From Anaerolineales bacterium (lineage in GTDB: Bacteria; Chloroflexota; Anaerolineae; 4572-78; NAK82): a DNA stretch of 33,031 nt. The stretch covers positions 3,738,002-3,771,032 of the forward strand of contig CP070811.1 in the NCBI GenBank assembly GCA_020343875.1, written 5' to 3'. Below, piece by piece: positions 1 through 6,455 of the stretch. The notes beneath the pieces were generated by a model that was not told the origin of the DNA, ran no database searches, and saw only the letters and a list, made by a program, of their open reading frames with translations. The position numbers were made by a program, and so were the translations under genes. Position 1 is the first letter of the stretch. Each line of letters begins with the position of its first letter.

Positions 1-512
1 TGTAGCGCTTGGCGGGCGGCCATACCATAAGGCGCGTGATCCGGGTTGGCGATGGCCAGACGCCGAATCTCTGGCTTGAGCAAATCACCCACCCTCTCAA
101 CGGTGAACGCCGCATCGGCGCGCCTCCACAGAATAAGGCGCCCCCGGGCATAGATCTGCACTGAGTCGGGCAGCACGCGCCCTTTGGCTGCCAGCTCTTC
201 CACGAAAGCCACATTCGCCGCCACGAACAGGTCTACCGGAGCGCCCTGGTCAATTTGCTGGGCCAGTTGGCCGCTGGCAGCAAAGTTGAAGGTCACCGGT
301 GTACCTGTCTCCTGCTGGTAACGTGCGCCCAGTTCGTCGAAGGCCAGAATTAGGTTCGAAGCGGCAGAGACCACCAGCGGTTCGGGTCTGGGTGTTCCGT
401 GAGGCGAAGCGCAAGCCACCAGCAACAAGGCTAGCAACGCAAATTTGTACTTCGGGAAAGGAAGAAATGTCCCGAAATGTCTCAACAGTTGGCGAATGAC
501 TTCATACCTCAT
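1..512 (-). CDS. modA: Molybdate ABC transporter substrate-binding lipoprotein ModA (partial, C-terminus off window)
   Basis: This reading frame enters from the left edge and is open for 170 codons. The product would bind molybdate or a similar oxyanion outside the membrane and pass it to a ModBC permease. The reverse strand begins at ATG 512 with a basic, hydrophobic segment that ends in a lipobox (LLLVAC, Cys near residue 35), so it should be a lipid-anchored exported protein. After it come the family signatures LVVSAASNL, FNFAASGQLAQQI, GAPVDLFVAA and NPDHAPYGMAARQAL, the last matching the usual PYG-AA-AL motif of ModA. No strong SD precedes ATG 512, so a downstream start is possible. A TTGACA-17-TAGAGT promoter lies just upstream on the same strand. 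The gene diverges from mgtE. Fold and family are secure; specificity for molybdate over tungstate or another anion is inferred. Confidence 0.9.
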   Translation of the reverse strand, partial: MRYEVIRQLLRHFGTFLPFPKYKFALLALLLVACASPHGTPRPEPLVVSAASNLILAFDELGARYQQETGTPVTFNFAASGQLAQQIDQGAPVDLFVAANVAFVEELAAKGRVLPDSVQIYARGRLILWRRADAAFTVERVGDLLKPEIRRLAIANPDHAPYGMAARQAL

Positions 513-539
513 ACGGCAGATAGCGGATTGTCTATCAAC

Positions 540-568
540 ACTCTACTGTGATGTGGGCGTAATGTCAA
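540..568 (-). promoter_or_regulatory. Sigma70-type promoter for modA
   Basis: Read on the minus strand, TTGACA (563-568) is followed after exactly 17 bases by TAGAGT (540-545), 28 bases upstream of the ATG. The -35 is perfect and the -10 matches 4 of 6 bases. Its -35 forms an inverted repeat with the -35 of the divergent mgtE promoter (AATGTCAA at 561-568 and TTGACATT at 591-598). Confidence 0.5.
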
Positions 569-590
569 AATGAGGGTTTGATATGAATTA

Positions 591-619
591 TTGACATTCT
601 GCGGGATTGGGCTTAAAAT
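591..619 (+). promoter_or_regulatory. Sigma70-type promoter for mgtE
   Basis: TTGACA (591-596), a 17-base spacer and TAAAAT (614-619) form a near-consensus promoter. Transcription should start near 626. That leaves a leader of about 164 bases before the mgtE ATG, long enough for an RNA regulator. Confidence 0.7.
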
Positions 620-659
620 GCCGCTTGCTACAATTGAAAAATGGTGACGGAAGTGGAAG

Positions 660-789
660 ACGAGGCTGCATCACGTAGTGTGGGACACAGGTCCCGCTCT
701 TTTGCCGAAAAACAAATAGCCTAGCCCCCCGGAAGCAGGTTTACCCCGCATACTCGCCTCCGGGGGAGCTTACTCCCGGAGGTGCTCCA
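660..789 (+). promoter_or_regulatory. Structured mgtE leader with SD-sequestering hairpin and alternative pairing
   Basis: The SD GGAGG (778-782) is buried in a 12-bp stem. Bases 755-766 pair with 773-784, including an uninterrupted CCTCCGGG/CCCGGAGG core, with loop AGCTTA. The left arm can instead pair upstream: CCCCCGG (726-732) with CCGGGGG (760-766), which would free the SD. The two pairings exclude each other. Further upstream AGGCT/AGCCT encloses a small GGGAC-ACAG-GTCCC hairpin. The layout resembles a translational switch, plausibly sensing Mg2+ given the gene it precedes. I could not match it to the M-box consensus, so the ligand is unknown. Confidence 0.45.
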
Positions 790-1833
790 ATGGAACCCCC
801 CATCCTGGATGACATCCTGGTCCGACTGCGTTCTGTTCTGGAACGTGACGATCTGGCCGGCGCAGCGAGCATTATCGAAACCCTACGCCCTCCTGATCAA
901 GCTGACCTTTTTACCGAGTTGGACGACAAGGCCCAGGCCGCGCTCTTACCCGAACTGAATCCCGCCGACTCGGCTGACATCTTGGAGGAATTGGATGAAG
1001 AAGAAGCTGCCGAGCTGGTAGCGGCTCTGTCTACCGAGGCCATCATCCGCATTGTAGATGAAATGGAACCGGACGAGGCGGCCGACCTGTTAGGTGATAT
1101 TCATCCTGAACAGGCACAGGCGGATCTGGCCGGGCTGGAAGAGCCAGATGAAGTTCGCCCCCTGCTACTGCATGCTGACGATAGCGCGGGCGGCCTGATG
1201 ACTTCGGAGTTCTTGGCCCTGCGCCGGCGTATGACAGCAGGCGAAGCGATCCAGGCTATTCGTGCCTGGCAGCCGGATGCTGAGACAATCTATTATTTGT
1301 TTGTGGTGGATGCCCGCGGGCGGCTGTGTGGCGTGGTTAATCTCCGCCAGCTCATCATCGCCGAGCCGGACACACCTATTGCGGAGGTTATGGAAACCGA
1401 GGTCATCTCTGCTCCGGCGGGCACGGACCAGGAGGAGTGTGCCCGGCTGATGACTCGCTATGACCTGCTGGCATTGCCGGTGGTGAATGCCGAAAACATC
1501 TTGCTGGGCGTAATCACGATTGACGATGTTATGGATGTCCTGGAAGACGAGGCCACGGAAGACATCCAGCGCTTGGGTGGTGCGCAGCCATTAGGTCGGT
1601 CCTATCTGGACACTAGTGTGTTCACCGTTGCCCGCAAGCGGGTTGGCTGGTTACTGCTTCTCTTTTTCACAGCCACTCTGACCGGTTCAGTGATGCGGTT
1701 TTTCCAGAGTGAATTGCAGGCGGCAGTTTCGTTGGCGATTTTCGTGCCCCTACTGATCGGCACTGGGGGTAATGCTGGCTCGCAGACCACCGCCACAATC
1801 ATCCGCGCCTTGGCTACCAATGACATAGATTGA
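790..1833 (+). CDS. mgtE: Magnesium transporter MgtE, N-terminal part ending at an in-frame TGA
   Basis: MgtE is a Mg2+-gated Mg2+ channel of the inner membrane. This frame codes for the cytosolic N domain (about residues 1-130, helical, rich in Asp and Glu, with ADILEELDEEEAAELV), a CBS pair (about 130-255, with DDSAGGLMTSEF and a second CBS ending GVITIDDVMDVL), then helix TM1 (VGWLLLLFFTATLTGSV) and TM2 with the signature GTGGNAGSQTTATIIRALA. The SD GGAGG lies 7 bases before ATG 790. The frame stops at TGA 1831-1833 after ATNDID, just before TM3. Family members have five membrane helices and about 450 residues. The missing part follows in the same frame, so the gene is interrupted by one codon. 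Other genes here end in TGA, so code change is not the reason. The 347-residue product alone would probably not form a channel. Confidence 0.9.
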   Translation: MEPPILDDILVRLRSVLERDDLAGAASIIETLRPPDQADLFTELDDKAQAALLPELNPADSADILEELDEEEAAELVAALSTEAIIRIVDEMEPDEAADLLGDIHPEQAQADLAGLEEPDEVRPLLLHADDSAGGLMTSEFLALRRRMTAGEAIQAIRAWQPDAETIYYLFVVDARGRLCGVVNLRQLIIAEPDTPIAEVMETEVISAPAGTDQEECARLMTRYDLLALPVVNAENILLGVITIDDVMDVLEDEATEDIQRLGGAQPLGRSYLDTSVFTVARKRVGWLLLLFFTATLTGSVMRFFQSELQAAVSLAIFVPLLIGTGGNAGSQTTATIIRALATNDID

Positions 1834-1842
1834 GCTGACGCA

Positions 1843-2139
1843 TTGCGGGTATGGTGGCACGAAGCGCGGGTGGGCCTGGCTCTGGGATTAGGGATGGCCC
1901 TTGTGGCCTACTTGCGGGCGATCACTTGGGAACCGGATCCCGCGTTGGCCCTGACCGTTGCCTCTTCTGTTCTGGGTATTGTATTGTGGGCCAATGGAAT
2001 CGGTTCACTGTTGCCGCTGCTGGCTGCCCGGCTGCGTATTGACCCTACGGTTGTCTCTGGACCGGTGATGAGCACTCTGGTGGATGCCACTGGGCTGTTT
2101 ATCTACTTCACCATTGCCAGGGCGATTCTGAGATTGTAG
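1843..2139 (+). pseudogene. mgtE: MgtE C-terminal membrane part, same frame after the TGA
   Basis: This is the remaining third of MgtE, in register with the upstream part: removing the TGA at 1831-1833 gives one protein of about 450 residues, the normal family length. It holds TM3 (VGLALGLGMALVAYL), TM4 (LALTVASSVLGIVLWANGIGSLLPLLAA) and TM5 with the conserved DPTVVSGPVMSTLVDATG motif that lines the Mg2+ pore. No convincing SD precedes the TTG at 1843, so separate translation is doubtful. Either the gene has recently been broken, the base is a sequencing or assembly error (a TGG-to-TGA change would suffice), or there is some readthrough. Confidence 0.8.
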
Positions 2140-2228
2140 TCTGGAATGCGAGATGCAGCGGATCAAGGGGCAGAAAGTGGCGCTGACGATGCCATGGTCT
2201 GCCCGCAGCCTGTACAGCGCCGAATAAT

Positions 2229-2259
2229 AACGAGCCGGGTATCAATAACCCGGCCCGTT
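2229..2259. terminator. Hairpin between convergent genes, possible bidirectional terminator
   Basis: AACG-GCCGGGT and ACCCGGC-CGTT form a stem of 11 pairs with one mismatch and a 7-base loop. It lies between the end of mgtE and the end of the minus-strand gene at 2285. On the minus strand it is followed by TATTATT, a fair U-tract; on the plus strand the tract is poor. Confidence 0.5.
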
Positions 2260-2284
2260 GCATTTCGAATGAAAATCGGAGTGC

Positions 2285-2518
2285 CTAGCGTGTTGCAACT
2301 ACTGGCATGGTTGGGCGAGAGGAGTGATCCTGACCAGCCTTATTATTGTGATGAGGGTAGTCTAGGCGCTGGGACAAGGTGTAGGCCAGGAAAGCTGCGC
2401 TCAGCCCCAAGGCTACCCACGTCATCACCTGTGGCGTGAGTAGCTGGTTGACTTGAGGCCACAACAAACTCAGTCCCCAGATAGCGATGCCCAAACCGAT
2501 TAATCTTAGAGTTTTCAT
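2285..2518 (-). CDS. Small two-helix membrane protein, unknown function
   Basis: The product has 77 residues. I chose ATG 2518 because GAGG lies at a good distance upstream (GAGGTAGCACC-ATG); a longer frame to 2569 has no such site. Two hydrophobic helices are visible, LRLIGLGIAIWGLSLLWP (about residues 4-21) and VMTWVALGLSAAFLAYTL (about 32-49), followed by a polar, His/Asn-rich tail of about 28 residues. It lies 63 bases downstream of the beta-propeller gene on the same strand and may share its transcript. I do not recognise the family. The hydrophobic pattern, the SD and the position before a terminator-like hairpin argue for a real gene. Confidence 0.6.
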   Translation of the reverse strand: MKTLRLIGLGIAIWGLSLLWPQVNQLLTPQVMTWVALGLSAAFLAYTLSQRLDYPHHNNKAGQDHSSRPTMPVVATR

Positions 2519-2581
2519 GGTGCTACCTCGCATCTGCCCAGGAAAGAATGTCGACTGGGACAGCAACACAGTACAATTGAT

Positions 2582-3799
2582 CTACGCCGCAGCCTGAGGG
2601 TGGCCTGGTCTCCACTCTCTGCGACCCACCAGTGCCAGGCCCGACAAGGCAATCGTTAGAACCAGGATGAGCATTTGCACGCCGGTGGGATCAGCTAGCG
2701 GGCGCAGGTCGGGTAAGGATATGGCCGGTGCAGTCGTGCGCGGCTCCCCGTACCTGGACAAGCCATTTGCCGTGGCGGCATAAACGATACCTTGGTTGAA
2801 GGTAAGGTTTATCACCACACCATCAGCCTCGGCCAGTTTGATCCAGGTGAGCCCGGCGTCGTTGCTCTCGTAGACAGCTCCCCGAGCAATCCGACTACCT
2901 ACCCCGTAAGCAGTCGCTACAACCACATGGTTGGAGTCCTGATCATCCACCGAGAGCGCAGTCACACGCAAAGCAGCCCCTGGGACCATTTCTAGCCCAT
3001 TGGTGATCCGCTCCCACGCCTGACCGCCGTCTGTGGCCCGAAATGCACCGGTTGAGGCGCCTCCTGCGTAAAGTGTTTGCGGGTCGCTGGGGGCCACGGC
3101 CAGGCTTACCGCCAATTCAGGCAGTGACTCGAGCTTTTGCCAGTCATAGCCATCCGTGAAGAAGAGGCCATCGTTGGTCAGCGCGTACACCCGGCTATCA
3201 GGGCCAATCACCAGGCCGTTGACATGGGCGTTGTACAGCGAGACGCCGCCAATCAGTTCGTAGCTATTACGTCCTTCATCAAAGCGATATACGCCCTGCC
3301 CATCCGTTCCTACATACAGGACCCTGGGTTGAGCGGGATCCACAGCCAGGGCGGTGACGGTGGGAATCATGCCATAGGCGTCTGTGGGCAGGTCTAGCGT
3401 AAAGCTGTGCCAGGTCTGGCCGCCGTTGACGCTCCGCCATAGACTATGGGTGGTGGCCGCCGGCCCGCCTGAGGTGCCGGCGTAGACTACGCTGTCATTG
3501 GCGGGATGTACGGCTAGTGCGTTAACCGCCACCCCTGGCCCCGAGCTAACGATCTGCCAGGTGCGGCCGTTGTCATCGGTGCGATAAATGCCGGTCGGTT
3601 GCGGGCCACCAATCAGCCCCGCATATACGACGTTGCCGTGAGCAGTCGTGACTACGGCTTGAACCGAGGCCCCAGATAGATCGGCCAGGGCCAACCCTGG
3701 TTCCTCTCCTGTCACCAGCGCGGCCATAGTGCCCACGCTCAGAATTAAGGCGAACAGCCCAATTCTGACAATCAGATTCAAGACACGTATCTTCTTCAT
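2582..3799 (-). CDS. Exported Asp-box (BNR repeat) beta-propeller protein with C-terminal anchor
   Basis: ATG 3799 is chosen because AAAGG lies 9 bases before it; an upstream in-frame TTG at 3808 is less likely. The 405-residue product starts with a basic signal peptide (MKKIRVLNLIVRIGLFALILSVG). Repeated sialidase/VPS10-type Asp-boxes of the form S-x-D-x-G-x-T-W follow: RTDDNGRTWQ, RSVNGGQTWH, RATDGGQAWE and ESNDAGLTWI. Each comes with a strand motif like VVYAG or LYVGT, so the body is a beta-propeller on the outer face of the membrane. A hydrophobic helix (MLILVLTIALSGLALVG) and a basic tail near the end suggest a membrane anchor. Such propellers often bind proteins or sugars. The catalytic residues of true sialidases are not apparent, so the role is unknown. 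Confidence 0.8.
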   Translation of the reverse strand: MKKIRVLNLIVRIGLFALILSVGTMAALVTGEEPGLALADLSGASVQAVVTTAHGNVVYAGLIGGPQPTGIYRTDDNGRTWQIVSSGPGVAVNALAVHPANDSVVYAGTSGGPAATTHSLWRSVNGGQTWHSFTLDLPTDAYGMIPTVTALAVDPAQPRVLYVGTDGQGVYRFDEGRNSYELIGGVSLYNAHVNGLVIGPDSRVYALTNDGLFFTDGYDWQKLESLPELAVSLAVAPSDPQTLYAGGASTGAFRATDGGQAWERITNGLEMVPGAALRVTALSVDDQDSNHVVVATAYGVGSRIARGAVYESNDAGLTWIKLAEADGVVINLTFNQGIVYAATANGLSRYGEPRTTAPAISLPDLRPLADPTGVQMLILVLTIALSGLALVGRREWRPGHPQAAA

Positions 3800-3833
3800 G
3801 GCAAACAACCTTTCTACTCAGTTTCGTGCCTCT

Positions 3834-3839
3834 ATTATA
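3834..3839 (-). promoter_or_regulatory. -10 element for the beta-propeller gene
   Basis: A perfect TATAAT lies on the minus strand 35 bases upstream of ATG 3799. No good -35 is found at 16-18 bases. The gap from 3800 to 4215 holds this element, the -10 of the downstream plus-strand gene, and nothing else I can support. Confidence 0.4.
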
Positions 3840-4065
3840 TCGCTTCGGGTCGTGTTTGACATCGGGCTATTGGCTACAAGTGGGAACAACACATGACGTA
3901 TTCGCGGCCCTGCCACCATCCGCCAAATTGCCTACTCGTGCTCTATCAATCAAGTATTGACGAAGATCCCGCCTGCCACCAGCCTACCCAGGGCAATTTG
4001 CTGGAGCACCTTACGCCCGAAATGGGATGTGCCTGGTTTAATTTCGTCCCCGACTGCAAATCGTG

Positions 4066-4071
4066 TATAAT
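4066..4071 (+). promoter_or_regulatory. -10 element for the GH-A/LysM gene
   Basis: A perfect TATAAT preceded by GTG lies in the intergenic space before the gene at 4216. The hexamer 17 bases upstream (TTCGTC) is a poor -35. The leader would be about 140 bases. Confidence 0.4.
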
Positions 4072-4215
4072 GAAAGCATTAAAGACTTGTAGGTCGAGCA
4101 TAGCACAAAACGACGCTAGCTGCGTGACCGTCGCCGGGCGTGAAACCGCTGATGGACCCGCCGCCGCTGCGTGGGATTTGCGTCGGAGTAGCGTTCATTC
4201 CAGCCGGAGAGGGTT

Positions 4216-6342
4216 ATGACAGTTTTCAGTGTGGCCGAAAATCGTCAGCACTTGCTTGATCCGAACGGGCAGCCTTTTTTCGTGCTGGGCGTGAATTACA
4301 TAGGCTACTTCGACCGCGCTTGGCGCATGTGGGAAGACTCTCTCTTTGACCTGGAGCTTATTACTCGTGACCTGCACCAGGCTCGGGCCAGTGGGTTCAA
4401 CACTATTCGAATCTTTGTACAGCAACCGCTGGTCGAGGATCTCCGGGCTGGCAAATTTGAAAAGTTGGATCGGTTCTTGGACGAGGCTGAACGCGCCAAC
4501 CTGGCTGTCCTACTGGTGCTGAATGACACCCATGGCCTGGAACTCAATTCCGTCACTGAGATGGACGCTCTTGTTGCCGACCACCTACGGGACTCACCGA
4601 TTTTGCTGGCTTATGATCTGGAAAACAAGCCGGTTTTCTACAGCCTTGTCGCCGCTCGCTATCCGGAGGGGATGCATGCTCCGGTGCAGACCGACTCGCT
4701 CATCCAGCACTACGGGCAACGCGTGAGCCGGAGCGAAGCAGAGCAGATGCAACGTTCTGGCCGTATTCCTAGCCACCTATCTCCTGACCTGGCCTACTAT
4801 TATGCCAACGCCCTCCATCTTTTCGGGGAATTCGATCGGGCTGCGGCCGACTGGAGCAAACTGGGGGGCGGGGGCGTAATTGGCTACGTGACCTCGCCCG
4901 ATTCCGCGCGTTGGCGTTACTTTGTCCACGTGATGGATGCTACTCTCGCCGCTTGGCTGACCGCTCGCCTGGAACCCTTGCGCGCCGCTGACCCCGGAAC
5001 CCTGGTCACTGTAGGCTGGCACTGGCCTCACTTTGCCGGGCTGCCCGCCAATCGTGCTCTTGATTTTCAACAGCTCCATTACTTTGGCACCCGCAGTCTT
5101 CCAGGTGTGCGGCATACGCTGGGTTACCTGAAAGGCCTGCAGCGTATCTTCCCTGATCATCCAATCATCCTGGGAGAATTTGGCTATTCGAATGCCAGTA
5201 GCCCGAGCCAAGAGCTGTCACAGGCGGTGGCTCCGTCACTGACTGCCCTCTACGAAGCCGCTTTGCTGTGTAGTTTGCAGGTAGAAGGATTGGCCGGGGG
5301 CTGCAAGTGGGTGTTGAACGACGTGACCGACGCCGAGCGCAATCCCTGGGAGTCGAGCTCTGGCGTATTTGGGGTAGGGCATGAACCCAAACCGGTGCAT
5401 GACCTGCTTAAGCGACTGTCTGACGTTTGGGGCGGCATGCCCACTCGAAGCACAATTCGCTTGCTCCGAGATGCCAGCACCGGCCTGGCCTATCGCTATA
5501 CGTTGCCTGCCCACGTGGTGGTCGGCGGCGGGTCCTACCAGGACGAAGCCCTTGTATGGCGGAGTTCAGGTGACCGGCCGGCGCATCTCTTTGTGCACTG
5601 GAGCGGTCAGGAAATGTTCGTGGAGGCGACCGGCCAGGGACATCTGGCGCTGGGACCGGAAAACCTGGTCGCAGGCTGGGATCGATCGCGCGAGGTGGTG
5701 CTCTACCGGCAACAGGCCAACGCACGACTGGAGCTCAAGCGGTTCACCGCCGGGCAAGAGGTGGCCTGGGATGTTCTGCCTGGCGTCAACTATCTGGTGG
5801 CGCCCGGGGTGTCCCGCTTCGGCTCTGTGCCACCCGACGCCGAACAGCTGCAGCCGGGCCCGGGTGAGCACGTGCTCGTCTTGCCCGACTTTGACCGTCA
5901 CCTGGACGCGGCCCTGGCCTACATCCGGCGCTTTGCCCCTGATTTTACGACCGCGGCCGATTCGGTGGAGGGCCGCTGGCCTTACGTGACGGTGGTGGGT
6001 GGGCCGGAGGGCGTGAGTGATGCACACCTGGACATGCTCCGCGCTCAAGGCACACGATTGGTGGAGCGCGTCGCTGGAGACAGCCTGACTGCCACCAAAC
6101 AGCTGCTGGATGAAATGGCCGCTCAGGGACGCCGCTTCTTGCTCGTTCCACCCGTAGCTCCCCAGGCCGCAGCGCCTGAGACTTACATCGTGCAGCCCGG
6201 CGACACCTTGACGGGCATTTCCCTGAAAGCCTATGGCGACCGCCGCTACTGGCGGACCATCTTTGAGGCCAATCGTGACCTGCTGGACGACCCCGGTCGC
6301 ATCCACCCCGGCCAGGAGTTACGCATTCCCCCCAGCGCTTAG
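4216..6342 (+). CDS. Glycoside hydrolase clan GH-A-like protein with C-terminal LysM domain
   Basis: The SD GGAGAGG lies just before ATG 4216; the product has 708 residues. The first 400 look like a (beta/alpha)8 barrel of the GH5/cellulase type: a substrate-site start (GQPFFVLGVNYIGYFD), SGFNTIRIFVQQP, YDLENKP (about 132-139) and ILGEFGYSN, with Glu 321 in the position of the nucleophile. The middle (about 430-640) is probably beta-rich and unassigned. Residues 656-705 are a LysM module (YIVQPGDTLTGISLKAYGD, then NRDLLDDPGRIHPGQELRIP), which binds GlcNAc-containing glycans. The family acid/base sits in N-E-P; here the codon is AAG, giving N-K-P, so normal hydrolysis may be lost. No signal peptide is visible, which is odd for a wall-binding enzyme. 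LysM proteins of this size also occur in contractile tails, but this gene is 13 kb from the tail genes. Confidence 0.7.
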   Translation: MTVFSVAENRQHLLDPNGQPFFVLGVNYIGYFDRAWRMWEDSLFDLELITRDLHQARASGFNTIRIFVQQPLVEDLRAGKFEKLDRFLDEAERANLAVLLVLNDTHGLELNSVTEMDALVADHLRDSPILLAYDLENKPVFYSLVAARYPEGMHAPVQTDSLIQHYGQRVSRSEAEQMQRSGRIPSHLSPDLAYYYANALHLFGEFDRAAADWSKLGGGGVIGYVTSPDSARWRYFVHVMDATLAAWLTARLEPLRAADPGTLVTVGWHWPHFAGLPANRALDFQQLHYFGTRSLPGVRHTLGYLKGLQRIFPDHPIILGEFGYSNASSPSQELSQAVAPSLTALYEAALLCSLQVEGLAGGCKWVLNDVTDAERNPWESSSGVFGVGHEPKPVHDLLKRLSDVWGGMPTRSTIRLLRDASTGLAYRYTLPAHVVVGGGSYQDEALVWRSSGDRPAHLFVHWSGQEMFVEATGQGHLALGPENLVAGWDRSREVVLYRQQANARLELKRFTAGQEVAWDVLPGVNYLVAPGVSRFGSVPPDAEQLQPGPGEHVLVLPDFDRHLDAALAYIRRFAPDFTTAADSVEGRWPYVTVVGGPEGVSDAHLDMLRAQGTRLVERVAGDSLTATKQLLDEMAAQGRRFLLVPPVAPQAAAPETYIVQPGDTLTGISLKAYGDRRYWRTIFEANRDLLDDPGRIHPGQELRIPPSA

Positions 6343-6354
6343 AGATGCGATCTT

Positions 6355-6383
6355 TTGACAATCCCCCTTGAATCAACTAGAAT
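6355..6383 (+). promoter_or_regulatory. Sigma70-type promoter for the EF-G2 gene
   Basis: TTGACA (6355-6360), 17 bases, TAGAAT (6378-6383). It starts 12 bases after the stop of the preceding gene and predicts a leader of about 65 bases to ATG 6456. Confidence 0.65.
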
Positions 6384-6455
6384 AAACTGTCACACTGATG
6401 CACTTGACGTGTGCCATATATCGCGACGTCTCGCACGTTCTTTAAGGAGGAATGG

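Noticed and set aside
299..499. 66-residue plus-strand ORF at the left end
   Set aside because: It is antisense to the lipobox and N-terminal region of modA.
626..789. M-box (ykoK) magnesium riboswitch
   Set aside because: Only weak local likeness (GAGGCT, GGACACAGG). The conserved GGTGAGGCTCC and GCTGCTGCCC blocks are not present. Kept as an unassigned leader instead.
790..2139. UGA reassigned to a sense codon
   Set aside because: Several genes in the window clearly end in TGA (22926-23459, 25241-25885, 25958-26794, 27154-28797, 30201-30659).
2146..2439. 97-residue plus-strand ORF after mgtE
   Set aside because: It runs through the terminator-like hairpin and antisense to the small membrane protein, with no family features.
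3893..4219. 108-residue plus-strand ORF before the GH-A gene
   Set aside because: No SD, no recognisable composition, and it contains the -10 of the next gene and overlaps its start.
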